A stretch of DNA of 64,000 nt from CAVTHK01 sp964552235 (GTDB taxonomy: Bacteria; Spirochaetota; Spirochaetia; SZUA-6; CAVTHK01): positions 15,983 through 79,982 of the forward strand of contig CAZKGO010000011.1 of NCBI GenBank assembly GCA_964552235.1, given 5' to 3'. A program made the position numbers and the translations under genes. Shown here one piece after another: positions 1 through 7,764 of the stretch (the stretch's first letter is position 1; the number at the start of each line of letters is the position of its first letter). The notes under the pieces are model-generated. The model ran no database searches. It was given only the letters and a program-made list of their open reading frames with translations, and was not told the origin of the DNA.

Positions 1-808
1 CTACCCGCGTCTGCTCGAGCGGCTGCAGGCGGACGCGGACCTGGGCAAGCTCCTGGAGACCCGCTACCCGGAGATCCTCGCGGGCCCGCGCGCGCCGGAA
101 CAGGTTCGCGCGCGGCTGCGGCGGAGCCTGCTGGTGCGGATGCGCAACAAGCTTCTGCTGCAGGTGGAACGGAACCTGAGGGTCGATCCGGACGCGGTTC
201 TCTGCTGCATGATCCACCGCATCACCGAGCAGAAGGGCTTCCAGCTGTTCCTCGAGGCCTCCGAGGGGCTGTTCCGCAGGCTCGGCGTGCAGGCGATCGT
301 CGGCGGGGCGCCGGCTCACGGCGACACCCGGGGCCAAGAGATCGCGCGGGGCCTGGAACAGCTGGCCGGGTACTACCCCGGCCAGGTGTGGGTCGGCATC
401 GGCTTCCAGGACGTCTCGGTGCCGCTGCTCGCATGCGACGTGTTCCTGATGCCGTCGCTCCACGAGCCGGGCGGCATCTCGCAGCTGGAGGCGCTCGCCT
501 GCGGCTGCTTCGTCGTGGCGCGGGCCACGGGGGGGCTGCGCGATACCATCTCGAGCCTTCGCGTTGTGGGCGGCCGCATCCTAGGCAACGGGATCCTCTT
601 TTCGGACTACGCCGCCTGGGCGCTCCACGACGCGATGCAGCGCTGCCGGAGCTTTCTGCGCAGCGTCGACGAGCTGCGCCTGACCCGGGCCCGCGAGGCG
701 CTCATGCAGAGCGTCTACGGCTGGCGCCTGCCGGCCGAGCGCTACCTGCGGGAGATCTACGCGATCAAGGAGATCGTGCGGCCGGAGGTCGCTGCGGCCT
801 CCCGCTGA
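1..808 (+). CDS. Glycogen/starch synthase-like glycosyltransferase (GT-B, GT5 type), 5' truncated by window
   Basis: The frame is open from base 2 to the TGA at 806-808, so only the C-terminal part (about 268 residues) is in the window. It carries the second Rossmann domain of a GT-B enzyme: a HRITEQKGFQLFLEA segment (start of the donor-binding domain), a VGIGFQD loop, and the ACDVFLMPSLHEPGGISQLEAL stretch whose E-P-G-G-x-x-Q-L-E pattern is the nucleotide-sugar binding signature of glycogen/starch synthases. The family transfers glucose from ADP- or UDP-glucose onto alpha-1,4-glucan in the cytoplasm. The catalytic N-terminal half lies outside the window, so the exact substrate cannot be judged. 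The next gene starts 8 nt downstream on the same strand and could be co-transcribed. Confidence 0.75.
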   Translation, partial: YPRLLERLQADADLGKLLETRYPEILAGPRAPEQVRARLRRSLLVRMRNKLLLQVERNLRVDPDAVLCCMIHRITEQKGFQLFLEASEGLFRRLGVQAIVGGAPAHGDTRGQEIARGLEQLAGYYPGQVWVGIGFQDVSVPLLACDVFLMPSLHEPGGISQLEALACGCFVVARATGGLRDTISSLRVVGGRILGNGILFSDYAAWALHDAMQRCRSFLRSVDELRLTRAREALMQSVYGWRLPAERYLREIYAIKEIVRPEVAAASR

Positions 809-815
809 CGTCCCC

Positions 816-1871
816 ATGATCGTCTACCGCTCGACGGCCCAGCGCAAGCACGCTCCGGCCCACCAGTTCGACGGCAGCGGGCACGTCATCGAGCCGTACC
901 CCGAAACCCCGGCCCGCATCGCGGCGATCCTCGAGGCCCTGGCCGAGGCGGGGGCCGCCTTCGAGATCCGCGAGGCCTCGGGCTGCGACCCGCGCGATCT
1001 GCCCCCGGTCCACGATCCGGGCCTGCTGGAGTTCCTGCGGGACATCTACCCCTTCTACCACCGGTCCACCGGACGCATCGGCCCGGTGGTGCCCGACACG
1101 ATGAATCCCGGCCGCGATCGCGCGCAGCCGGCCGGCTCTCCGCGCAGGCGCCCCGCTTCGCTGCTCGGGCAGCTGGGATGGTACGGCTTCGACGCCCAGA
1201 CACCCATCACCGAAGGCACCTGGGAGGCGGCCCTCGGCGCCGCCTCCTGCGCGCTGGCGGCTGCCCGTGCTGTGGCAGCGGGGGCCGGCGTCGCCTACGC
1301 GGCCTGCCGGCCTCCGGGTCACCACTCGGGACCGGACTTCTACGGCGGCTACGGATTCCTCAACAACGCGGCCCTGGCTGCCGCTTCGCTGGCCGCAGGC
1401 GGAGCGCGCGTCGCAGTCATCGACGTGGATTACCACCACGGCAACGGCACCCAGGAGATCTTCTACCGGGATCCTGCTGTGCTGTACGTGTCGCTCCACG
1501 CGGACCCGGACTGGGCCTACCCGTACTTCTGGGGTCGCGCCGACGAGCACGGAGCCGGGGCCGGAGAGGGCGCGACGCGCAACTTCCCTCTGGCGCTAGG
1601 CAGCCGGGAGGCCGCCTATCTCGCCGCCCTGGACGACGCGGTGCGCGTGGCGAGCGCCTTCGCCGCCGACCGGCTGGTCGTCTCCCTCGGCACCGACACC
1701 TTCGCGGGGGATCCGCTGGGAACCTTCGGCCTCGGCGTGGATTCCTTTGCCCGCATCGGGGAGCGAATCGCGAGGCTGCGACTGCCTGCGGTCATCGTGC
1801 AGGAGGGCGGCTACAACGTGGCCGAGATCGGCCGGTGCGTGCGCCGCTTCCTCGAGGGCCTGCTCGGGTAG
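816..1871 (+). CDS. Acetylpolyamine amidohydrolase / class II histone-deacetylase homologue
   Basis: A 351-residue zinc-dependent deacetylase of the arginase/HDAC fold. Visible motifs are RPPGHHSG (catalytic His pair 169-170), GYGFLNN, DVDYHHGNGTQ (zinc ligands Asp205 and His207), LGTDTFAGDP (third zinc ligand Asp294) and the EGGYN near 331-335 (transition-state Tyr333). The lone-substrate motif style (GHHSG.DFYGGYGFLNN, TDTFAGDP) is closest to acetylpolyamine amidohydrolases, which remove acetyl groups from acetylputrescine, acetylspermidine and similar small amines. Length agrees with that family (about 340). It starts 8 nt after the preceding glycosyltransferase, with no clear ribosome site, so translation may depend on the upstream gene. 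Family is clear; the physiological substrate is inferred only. Confidence 0.85.
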   Translation: MIVYRSTAQRKHAPAHQFDGSGHVIEPYPETPARIAAILEALAEAGAAFEIREASGCDPRDLPPVHDPGLLEFLRDIYPFYHRSTGRIGPVVPDTMNPGRDRAQPAGSPRRRPASLLGQLGWYGFDAQTPITEGTWEAALGAASCALAAARAVAAGAGVAYAACRPPGHHSGPDFYGGYGFLNNAALAAASLAAGGARVAVIDVDYHHGNGTQEIFYRDPAVLYVSLHADPDWAYPYFWGRADEHGAGAGEGATRNFPLALGSREAAYLAALDDAVRVASAFAADRLVVSLGTDTFAGDPLGTFGLGVDSFARIGERIARLRLPAVIVQEGGYNVAEIGRCVRRFLEGLLG

Positions 1872-1904
1872 GAGACAGGCAGGCGCGTCCGGCGCGAATG
1901 CCGG

Positions 1905-2816
1905 TCAGCCGGCAGCCGGGCCGGCGGCGGCCGCGGACCGCTGCGAGCGCTGGGTCTCGATGTACTGTACGATCCGGCCGGCCAGATCCACGCCCGAGGA
2001 TTCCTCGACGCCCTCGAGGCCCGGCGAGCCGTTGACCTCGAGCACCAGCGGACCGCGAGACGATCGCACGATGTCGACGCCGGCGCAGCGCAGGCCGAGA
2101 GCCTGGACGGCGCGCACCGCGATGGCCTGCTCCTCGGGCGAGGAGGCCGCCTGCGCTCCCGTGCCGCCGCGGTGAAGGTTCGAGCGGAACTCGTCGCCCA
2201 CGCTCTGGCGCAGCATCACGGCCACGACCTCGTCGCCGAGCACGATCAAGCGCAGGTCGCTGCCCTCGGCCTCGTGGATGTACTCCTGGATCAGCACCGC
2301 GACGCCCACGACCCAGAACGCCTCCAGGGCGCTGCGCGCCGCCCGCATGCTGTCGGCCAGCACGACGCCGACGCCCTGCGTTCCCCCCAGGATCTTGATC
2401 ACCACGGGCGGACCGCCCACCATGCGCACCAGGTCCTCGGCGCAGCGTGGGGAGTGGGCGAAGGTCGTGCGGGGAACGTCGACTCCCGCCCCCGACAGCA
2501 GCTGGGCGCACACGAGCTTGTCGCGCGCGCGGGCGATGGGCCCCGCTTCGTTCAGGCAGAAGACCCCGGCCAGCTCGAACTGCCGCACGACCGCGCTGCC
2601 GTAGGAGTTGGTGGACGTGCCCACGCGCGGAATCACGGCGTCGATGCCCACCAGCTCGATGCCGCGGTAGCTGATCGAGCGGCTGCCGCCTCCGACACGC
2701 AGCAGGCAGCGTCCGGGATCGGCCACCAGCACCTCGTGTCCGCGGCTCTCCGCAGCCTCACGGAGCCGACGCGTCGAGTAGATCTCGCCGCTGCGGGACA
2801 GCAGTCCGATGCGCAT
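1905..2816 (-). CDS. rimK: RimK-family ATP-grasp ligase (ribosomal protein S6--glutamate ligase)
   Basis: A 303-residue protein that follows RimK end to end: the N-terminal MRIGLLSRSGEIYSTRRLREA segment, the ATP-grasp core with VVIKILGGTQGVGVVLA, the FRSNLHRGG loop, and the metal/ATP site GVDIVRSSRGPLVLEVNGSPGLEG. The family adds glutamates to the C-terminus of ribosomal protein S6, and some members make poly-glutamate. The frame is open further upstream, but the ATG at 2816 is chosen because AGGTGAGG lies about 8 nt before it and the residue count then equals E. coli RimK (300). It diverges from corA. Nothing unusual in the catalytic residues. Confidence 0.9.
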   Translation of the reverse strand: MRIGLLSRSGEIYSTRRLREAAESRGHEVLVADPGRCLLRVGGGSRSISYRGIELVGIDAVIPRVGTSTNSYGSAVVRQFELAGVFCLNEAGPIARARDKLVCAQLLSGAGVDVPRTTFAHSPRCAEDLVRMVGGPPVVIKILGGTQGVGVVLADSMRAARSALEAFWVVGVAVLIQEYIHEAEGSDLRLIVLGDEVVAVMLRQSVGDEFRSNLHRGGTGAQAASSPEEQAIAVRAVQALGLRCAGVDIVRSSRGPLVLEVNGSPGLEGVEESSGVDLAGRIVQYIETQRSQRSAAAAGPAAG

Positions 2817-2843
2817 GAGCATCCTCACCTGCAGCGCGAGGAG

Positions 2844-2873
2844 AATGTACGGACGTCTCGGGCCGCAGGTCAA
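2844..2873 (-). promoter_or_regulatory. Candidate sigma70-type promoter for rimK
   Basis: Reading the minus strand, TTGACC (2873-2868) is followed after 18 bp by TACATT (2849-2844), about 28 nt before the rimK ATG and upstream of its AGGTGAGG ribosome site. Confidence 0.4.
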
Positions 2874-2997
2874 ACAGCGCGGGGACAGTAAAGGGAAGGC
2901 GCCCCGCGCGTCAAGCCGGCTTTCCCCGGGCCGGGGCCGGTTCCGCCTCGCTTCCCCGGGCTGGGGGCGGCTGCGCCGCCGCGGGCGCCCGCAGCGG

Positions 2998-3026
2998 TTG
3001 ACCGACCGGAGGGGGCGCACCATAAT
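2998..3026 (+). promoter_or_regulatory. Promoter of corA, giving a probably leaderless mRNA
   Basis: TTGACC (2998-3003), 17 bp, CATAAT (3021-3026). The expected transcription start near 3033 is only about 2 nt before the corA ATG at 3035, and no Shine-Dalgarno sequence fits in between. Confidence 0.55.
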
Positions 3027-3034
3027 CGGGCCCG

Positions 3035-4096
3035 ATGGACGACGACGCCACGCGCCGCGACGGCGCCGGCGTGCCGGGGCCAAAGCCGGCTGCCGCGAGC
3101 CGGCGACGCGACCAGCCGGTCCTGGTCACGCTGGTCCGCTACGACCCGTCCGGCTGCGCCGAGCTGCGGCCCCGCACCGCGCAGGACGTGCTGAGCCTGC
3201 TCGACGAAAAGCCGGTCCAGTGGCTGAACATCGAAGGCCTCGCCGACGTCGAGCTGGTGCGAAGCGTGTGCGCCCGCTTCGCCCTGCATCCGCTGGTCGT
3301 GGAGGACATCCTCAACACGAGGCATCGCGCCATGATCGAGGAGCTCGGCGAGGCGCTGTTCGTCTGCCTCAACATGCTGCAGTGGGACCAGGCCCGCGAC
3401 GCGGTCAGGACCGAGCACGTGAGCCTTCTGCTCACCCGCCACGGAGTGGTCTCGTTCCAGGAGACCCCGGGCGACGTCTTCGGCGGCATTCGCCAGCGGC
3501 TGGCCGGCGGGCGCGGACGGCTGCGCAGGATGGGAAGCGATTACCTGCTGTATTCGCTGGTCGACGCCGTGGTCGACGAGCACTTCTTCATCCTCGAGCA
3601 GATCGACAAGCGCATCGAGGCGCTCGAGGACGGGCTGCTGGAGGATCCGAGCACCGAGCGGCTGCAGGACATACAGCGGCTGCGCCGCGAGGTGATCAGG
3701 ATCGGAGGCGCCGTCTGGCCGATGCGCGAGCTGGTGTCGCGCCTGGAGCAGTCGGAATCACCGCTGCTCACCGGCGAGCTGCGGCCGTTTCTGCGGGATC
3801 TCTACGATCACACCATCCAGGTCCACGAGGCGTTGGAGTCGCTGCGGGAGACCGTGGCCGGCGTCCTGGAGGTGTACCTGTCGAGCGTGAACAACCGCCT
3901 CAACGGCGTGATGAAGTACCTCACTCTGATCTCGACGATCTTCATCCCGATGACCTTCGTGACGGGGGTCTACGGAATGAACTTCCAGCTCATGCCCGAG
4001 CTCAGGTCCCCCTGGGGCTACCCGGCGGTGCTCGCAGTCCTGGCCCTGGTCGCCGGCGGCATGGTGTTCTTCTTCCGGCGCAGGAAGTGGTTCTAG
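3035..4096 (+). CDS. corA: Magnesium/cobalt transporter CorA
   Basis: A 353-residue CorA: large cytoplasmic N-terminal domain, long helix region (residues ~150-290), then two C-terminal transmembrane helices (about 293-312 and 328-347) joined by the loop bearing the diagnostic YGMNF motif, and a short basic tail (FFRRRKWF). The family forms pentameric Mg2+/Co2+ channels in the inner membrane. Size matches Thermotoga CorA (351). The ATG at 3035 sits right behind a strong promoter without an intervening ribosome site. It converges with nudC; the two stop codons are 1 nt apart. Confidence 0.92.
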   Translation: MDDDATRRDGAGVPGPKPAAASRRRDQPVLVTLVRYDPSGCAELRPRTAQDVLSLLDEKPVQWLNIEGLADVELVRSVCARFALHPLVVEDILNTRHRAMIEELGEALFVCLNMLQWDQARDAVRTEHVSLLLTRHGVVSFQETPGDVFGGIRQRLAGGRGRLRRMGSDYLLYSLVDAVVDEHFFILEQIDKRIEALEDGLLEDPSTERLQDIQRLRREVIRIGGAVWPMRELVSRLEQSESPLLTGELRPFLRDLYDHTIQVHEALESLRETVAGVLEVYLSSVNNRLNGVMKYLTLISTIFIPMTFVTGVYGMNFQLMPELRSPWGYPAVLAVLALVAGGMVFFFRRRKWF

Positions 4097-4097
4097 G

Positions 4098-4913
4098 CTA
4101 GCGGGATCGCTCGACGAACCAGTCGATGAGCCGGCGGGAGATGCTCGCCCGGTCGGGCACCCTGGGCATCGCATCGGCGCGGAACCACGCCGCCTCGGTG
4201 AGCTCGCGGCCGTCGATCCTGATCTCGCCTCCCGCATACTCGGCGGTGAACGCGAGCATCAGCGAATGGGGGAACGACCAGCTCTGGCTGCCGAAATAGC
4301 GGACGGAGGCCACCTCGATGGCCGTCTCCTCGCGGACCTCCCGCGCCACGCATTCTTCCAGCGTCTCGCCCGGCTCCACGAATCCCGCGATCACGCTGAA
4401 CATGCCCGGCGCGAAGCGCTCGGCATGGGCCAGCAGGAGACTGTCGCCCCGCGTGACGGCCACGATGATCGCCGGGGAAAGCCGCGGAAAGGCGAGGTGG
4501 CCGCAGCGCATGCAGACCTTGGCCCGCTCGTCGCTCTTGGTCCGCGTCGGGGCCCCGCAGCGGCCGCAGTGCTGGTGGTCGCGGTCCCAGGTGACGATCT
4601 GCTTGGCCGTGCCCGCGACGTGGAACAGCTCGTCGCCGAGGGCCGCGAACAGGGGCCTCAATCCCTCGAATCGCCATCCCGACGCCGGGGCGGCGTCGTC
4701 GGCGCGCATGGCCAGCGCGGGCCTCCCGTCGAGCAGCCCCAGGTGGTGGGGCTCGCCGCCCCGCAGACCGGCCTCTGCGAGGTCGCCGGTGCGCGGGATG
4801 AGCCCGGCCCCTCCGCAGCCGCCGTCGCGGATCAGCAGGTCGTCGTTGCGGTAGACAAACCACCACCCTCCGTCGTGTTCTGTCGCAAGCCCCGCGCCTC
4901 GATCGAACCTCAC
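4098..4913 (-). CDS. nudC: NADH pyrophosphatase NudC-type Nudix hydrolase (NAD-capped RNA decapping)
   Basis: A 271-residue protein with the full NudC layout: N-terminal domain, four-cysteine zinc ribbon (CGRCGAPT...CMRCGH), then a Nudix box G-x5-E-x7-REVREET beginning at GFVEPGETLEECVAREV, followed by SQSWSFPHSLM, which corresponds to the SQPWPFPxS signature of NADH pyrophosphatases. The family hydrolyses NAD(H) to NMN(H) and AMP and removes NAD caps from RNA. Start is GTG at 4913, preceded by GAGGA with 5 nt spacing. Convergent with corA. Confidence 0.9.
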   Translation of the reverse strand: MRFDRGAGLATEHDGGWWFVYRNDDLLIRDGGCGGAGLIPRTGDLAEAGLRGGEPHHLGLLDGRPALAMRADDAAPASGWRFEGLRPLFAALGDELFHVAGTAKQIVTWDRDHQHCGRCGAPTRTKSDERAKVCMRCGHLAFPRLSPAIIVAVTRGDSLLLAHAERFAPGMFSVIAGFVEPGETLEECVAREVREETAIEVASVRYFGSQSWSFPHSLMLAFTAEYAGGEIRIDGRELTEAAWFRADAMPRVPDRASISRRLIDWFVERSR

Positions 4914-4997
4914 CTCATTCCTCGCATGGGCAAACAGATCGCAGGCAAGGATAGCAGGACGGCCGAGCGGGAGGCAACCGCTCTCGCGTTTGCGCGT

Positions 4998-5027
4998 TTG
5001 CAGGTGGCGCCGGGCGGGGTTTAGAAT
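4998..5027 (+). promoter_or_regulatory. Promoter for the small winged-helix gene
   Basis: TTGCAG (4998-5003), 18 bp, TAGAAT (5022-5027), then GAGAGG (5035-5040) as ribosome site 7 nt before ATG 5048. Confidence 0.5.
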
Positions 5028-5047
5028 ACGGGGCGAGAGGTGCGGTG

Positions 5048-5257
5048 ATGGACGACCTGAGCGCTCAGATTGGCGAAGCGGCAGGCACGGTCTGGCGCGC
5101 CTTGGAAGGCAGCACGGGCTGGGTTACGCTGGCTGCGCTCCGCAAGCAGACCTCCCTTTCCAACGACGCGTTCCAGAGGGCCCTCGGCTGGCTTGCGCGC
5201 GAGAGCAAGGTGCAGTTCGAGGTCTCGGGAAAGGTGATCAAGGTCATGCTCAGGTGA
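5048..5257 (+). CDS. Small winged helix-turn-helix protein (DUF2582-like)
   Basis: A 69-residue single-domain protein. The pattern IGEAAGTVWRALEGSTGWVTLAALRKQTSLSNDAFQRALGWLARESKV reads as a three-helix winged-helix fold, and KVQFEVSGKVIKVML as the wing, like the DUF2582 winged-helix family. Such proteins are assumed to bind nucleic acid, but no target is known. ATG 5048 is preferred to the overlapping GTG at 5045 because GAGAGG is 7 nt upstream. Its last 8 bp overlap the convergent HAD gene. Confidence 0.7.
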   Translation: MDDLSAQIGEAAGTVWRALEGSTGWVTLAALRKQTSLSNDAFQRALGWLARESKVQFEVSGKVIKVMLR

Positions 5258-6029
5258 GCAGCCCGGGCAGCTCGGCCAGCGAGCCGACCAGCGAGAGCTC
5301 GCCGCGCGCCGCTGCAGCGGCGAGAAAGGCCTCGGGGTCTCCGTAGCGCTCGCGCAGGTGCCCGGGCGGCTCGCCGGGGATCTGGCCCGGTCTCCTGATG
5401 AGCACCGGCAGCAGGCCGGCGGACCGCGCAGCCTCGTAGTCGATGACCGAGTCTCCCACATAGGCGACATCGGCCGGCCGCAGATCTGTCTGCTCGAGGG
5501 CAAGGGCAAGAATCGCGGGATCGGGTTTTTCCACACCGACCTCGCCCGAGATCACCACGCGATCGAAGAACCTCTCCAGTCCGGTATCCCGCAGCACGCG
5601 CCTCACGTGCGGCGGGTGATCGTAGTTGCTGACCAGCCGCAGCCGGCACCTCGAGGCGAGGGCGGCGAGAGCAGGCCCGGCCTCGGGGTCCGGGGGGATC
5701 AGGCGCTGCCACGCCGCGCACACGGAGTCCGCCACCGCGCTCACCTCCCCGGCGGGCAGCTGCAGCCCGAGCTCGCGCGACACCGCATCGATGCGGCTTT
5801 CGAAAGGCGTGAGGCCCCGGGCCGGCGGCGCCTGCCGATGCCAGTTCCCGAGCAGCAGACCACGGAAGGCCGGCTCGGCCGACTCCAGGCCCCGCGCCGC
5901 AAGCTCGCGGTGGCAGGCGCCGACCCAGACGCCCATCGCCGTCTCGGGGTCCGGCGGGAGGAAGAGGGTGCCGTACATGTCGAAGAAGACGCCGCGCCGG
6001 CGTTCGGCCACGTCCCGATCCTTCCGCAC
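5250..6029 (-). CDS. HAD-superfamily phosphohydrolase
   Basis: A 259-residue HAD hydrolase. Motif I is FFDMYGTLF (nucleophile Asp and acid/base Asp replaced by Tyr-flanked DMYGT), motif II LVSNYDH, motif III Lys in EKPDPAIL, motif IV VGDSVIDYEAA. The alpha-helical cap inserted after motif I is about 90 residues (C1 type). Substrates of such proteins are usually small phosphate esters (sugar phosphates, nucleotides, phosphoglycolate); none is indicated here. The start is a GTG only 4 nt after the DUF1883 stop, so it is probably the last gene of a HIT-DUF1883-HAD group. Note D-M-Y-G-T instead of D-x-D-G-T: the second Asp is replaced by Tyr, which is seen in several phosphatase-poor HAD subgroups. 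Confidence 0.8.
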   Translation of the reverse strand: MRKDRDVAERRRGVFFDMYGTLFLPPDPETAMGVWVGACHRELAARGLESAEPAFRGLLLGNWHRQAPPARGLTPFESRIDAVSRELGLQLPAGEVSAVADSVCAAWQRLIPPDPEAGPALAALASRCRLRLVSNYDHPPHVRRVLRDTGLERFFDRVVISGEVGVEKPDPAILALALEQTDLRPADVAYVGDSVIDYEAARSAGLLPVLIRRPGQIPGEPPGHLRERYGDPEAFLAAAAARGELSLVGSLAELPGLLT

Positions 6030-6033
6030 GGCG

Positions 6034-6297
6034 TCAGGCGCGCAGTATGTCCACCGAAGCGCGCACCGGCGCCGACTGGCCCTCGAGGTCGACCACGATG
6101 TGCCACTTCCCCTTGAAGGGAGGCACGAACTTGACCGGCCCCACGGTCTCGGGACCGGCTGTCGGGGTGCAGCGCTTGCCGAGACGGTACTTGGCGAAGT
6201 TCATGGGATCGAGCAGGCGCACGTTCGCCGTGCCGGTGAGGTTCACCTGGACGATGTTTTCCGGACCCGCCTCGACAGTGTAGTGCAGGTAGTTCAC
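6034..6297 (-). CDS. DUF1883 family small beta-rich protein
   Basis: An 87-residue protein matching DUF1883: NYLHYTVEAGPENIVQVNLTG, ANVRLLDPMNFAKYRLGKR, a variable turn, and KGKWHIVVDLEGQSAPVRASVDIL. The family is all-beta and of unknown function; it is often found alone or beside stress or toxin-like proteins. Start is GTG 6297, with GTGAGGAG about 5 nt upstream, rather than any longer reading frame, because the upstream part is simply antisense-frame noise over the HIT gene. It lies 10 nt after the HIT stop and 4 nt before the HAD start. Confidence 0.75.
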   Translation of the reverse strand: MNYLHYTVEAGPENIVQVNLTGTANVRLLDPMNFAKYRLGKRCTPTAGPETVGPVKFVPPFKGKWHIVVDLEGQSAPVRASVDILRA

Positions 6298-6307
6298 CGC
6301 TCGCTCC

Positions 6308-6646
6308 TCACCCCGGGGGCCAGCGCAGCTGCCTGCCGCCCAGGATGTGGGCGTGCAGGTAGTCGATCGTCTGCTGTCCGTGGCGGCCGCAGTTGAACAC
6401 CACGCGGTAGCCGCGCTCCTCCAGGCCGAGCTCGGCGGCCACGCGGGCCACGCCCTGCATGAACGCGCCCACCGCTGCGGCGTCGAGGCGGCCCAGCTCC
6501 GCGAAGCTCCTGACCTTGCGCTTGGGAATGACCACCACGTGAACGGGAGCCTGGGGATTGATGTCGCGGAAGGCGAGCAGGTGCTCGTCGTCGGCGACGA
6601 CGTCGGCCGGCGCCTCGCCGGCAAGGATCCTGTCGAAGATGGTCAT
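6308..6646 (-). CDS. HIT-family nucleotide hydrolase with altered triad (Y-L-H-A-H)
   Basis: A 112-residue HinT-like protein: MTIFDRILAGEAPADVVADDE (typical HinT opening), LAFRDINPQAPVHVVVIPK, and the C-terminal QQTIDYLHAHILGGRQL. HinT enzymes hydrolyse purine nucleoside phosphoramidates and acyl-adenylates. The family motif is H-x-H-x-H; here the first histidine is Tyr96 while the nucleophile position His98 and His100 remain. Start ATG 6646 fits the domain start. First gene of a tight HIT-DUF1883-HAD group. Confidence 0.85.
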   Translation of the reverse strand: MTIFDRILAGEAPADVVADDEHLLAFRDINPQAPVHVVVIPKRKVRSFAELGRLDAAAVGAFMQGVARVAAELGLEERGYRVVFNCGRHGQQTIDYLHAHILGGRQLRWPPG

Positions 6647-6735
6647 GTCTGCCAAAGCCGCGCTCCCTGGCGCCGTCGAGCCCGCACCGCGCGGCCGCGG
6701 CCCCTCCTGGAGGATAGCGCGGCGCGGGCGCCGGA

Positions 6736-7764
6736 TCAACGCGGGCGCCGCGGCGCCGCCAGCGAGCCGGCGCCGGAGGCTCGCAGGACGGCGTCCACGA
6801 ACCGCAGAGCCTCGGCGCCGTGGACCGCGCTCGACGCCGGCTGCCTGCCGGGCTCCCGCGCGCAGGCTGCGGCGTCGGCCATCATCCGGCTGAAGTAGCC
6901 GGTCAGCCGGGGTCCCCGGCGGCCGAGCTCGCGCAACGAGCGCATGTGCTCGTAGTAGGGGCTCGGCCCGCTGCGATGCTCCTCGTAGAGGCCGTTGCCG
7001 ATGCGCAGCCGGCCGCGCTCGAAGCTGAGGTCGAGCTCGAAGACCACGTGATCCCGGCCCGACCCGATCTCCATCAGGACGGGGACGGCCGCCGCTGCGG
7101 CCGTGACGACGAGCGCCTCGGCGGTGCTGCATCCGGCCAGCGGAGGCCGCTCGAGGGCTGCCTCCCGCAGCGCCGGCGGCCCCCCGGCCAGGAACGCGAT
7201 CACGTCCACCAGATGGGTCCCGTCGTGTAGAAGGATCTCCGCGGCCGGCCGCCTGCGGCCCATGTACAGGCGGGCGCAGACCGACAGCAGCGCGCCGTAC
7301 CGCTTGGCGGCCACGAGGCTGCGCGCCGCGACGTAGTCGCGGGAGTAGCGGCGCTCGTGGTTGGTGAGGATGCGCACCGGCCCTTCGAGGTGGATCCGCG
7401 CGATGCGCAGCGCTTGGTCCAGGCGCTCGGCCAGCGGCTTCTCGCAGACGATCACCTTGACGCCGGCGGCCGCGGCGGCCTCGACAATGGCCAGGTGCGT
7501 GTCCGGGGGCGAGGCCACATGCAGGATGTCGGGTCGGGCGGCGGCGAGCAGCTCGTCCACGTCGGCGAACACCTCGGGGCAGTCCCAGCGCCGGGCAAAG
7601 GCCGCGCGCCGCCCCGGGTCGGGGTCGCAGCCGCCGACCAAGACGCAGCCGCGGTGGGCTGCGATCGCGCCGGCGTGGGTCGCCGGCTTCTCGCGCAGCC
7701 GGTCGTCCTCCAGGAGGCTGCCGATGCGGCCGAGGCCGGCGATGGCGCAGCGCAGCCGGCTCAC
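6736..7764 (-). CDS. Gfo/Idh/MocA-family NAD(P)-dependent oxidoreductase
   Basis: A 342-residue protein with an N-terminal Rossmann domain (CAIAGLGRIGSLLEDD glycine-rich loop) and the EKPLA motif whose Lys is catalytic in this family, then an alpha/beta C-terminal domain with an H-D-G-T-H-L-V-D segment in the place of the substrate-binding His. Family members oxidise or reduce sugars and inositols or biliverdin. Start is GTG 7764, overlapping the HD gene's TGA by four bases (GTGA), so translation is coupled. Substrate unknown. Confidence 0.82.
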   Translation of the reverse strand: MSRLRCAIAGLGRIGSLLEDDRLREKPATHAGAIAAHRGCVLVGGCDPDPGRRAAFARRWDCPEVFADVDELLAAARPDILHVASPPDTHLAIVEAAAAAGVKVIVCEKPLAERLDQALRIARIHLEGPVRILTNHERRYSRDYVAARSLVAAKRYGALLSVCARLYMGRRRPAAEILLHDGTHLVDVIAFLAGGPPALREAALERPPLAGCSTAEALVVTAAAAAVPVLMEIGSGRDHVVFELDLSFERGRLRIGNGLYEEHRSGPSPYYEHMRSLRELGRRGPRLTGYFSRMMADAAACAREPGRQPASSAVHGAEALRFVDAVLRASGAGSLAAPRRPR

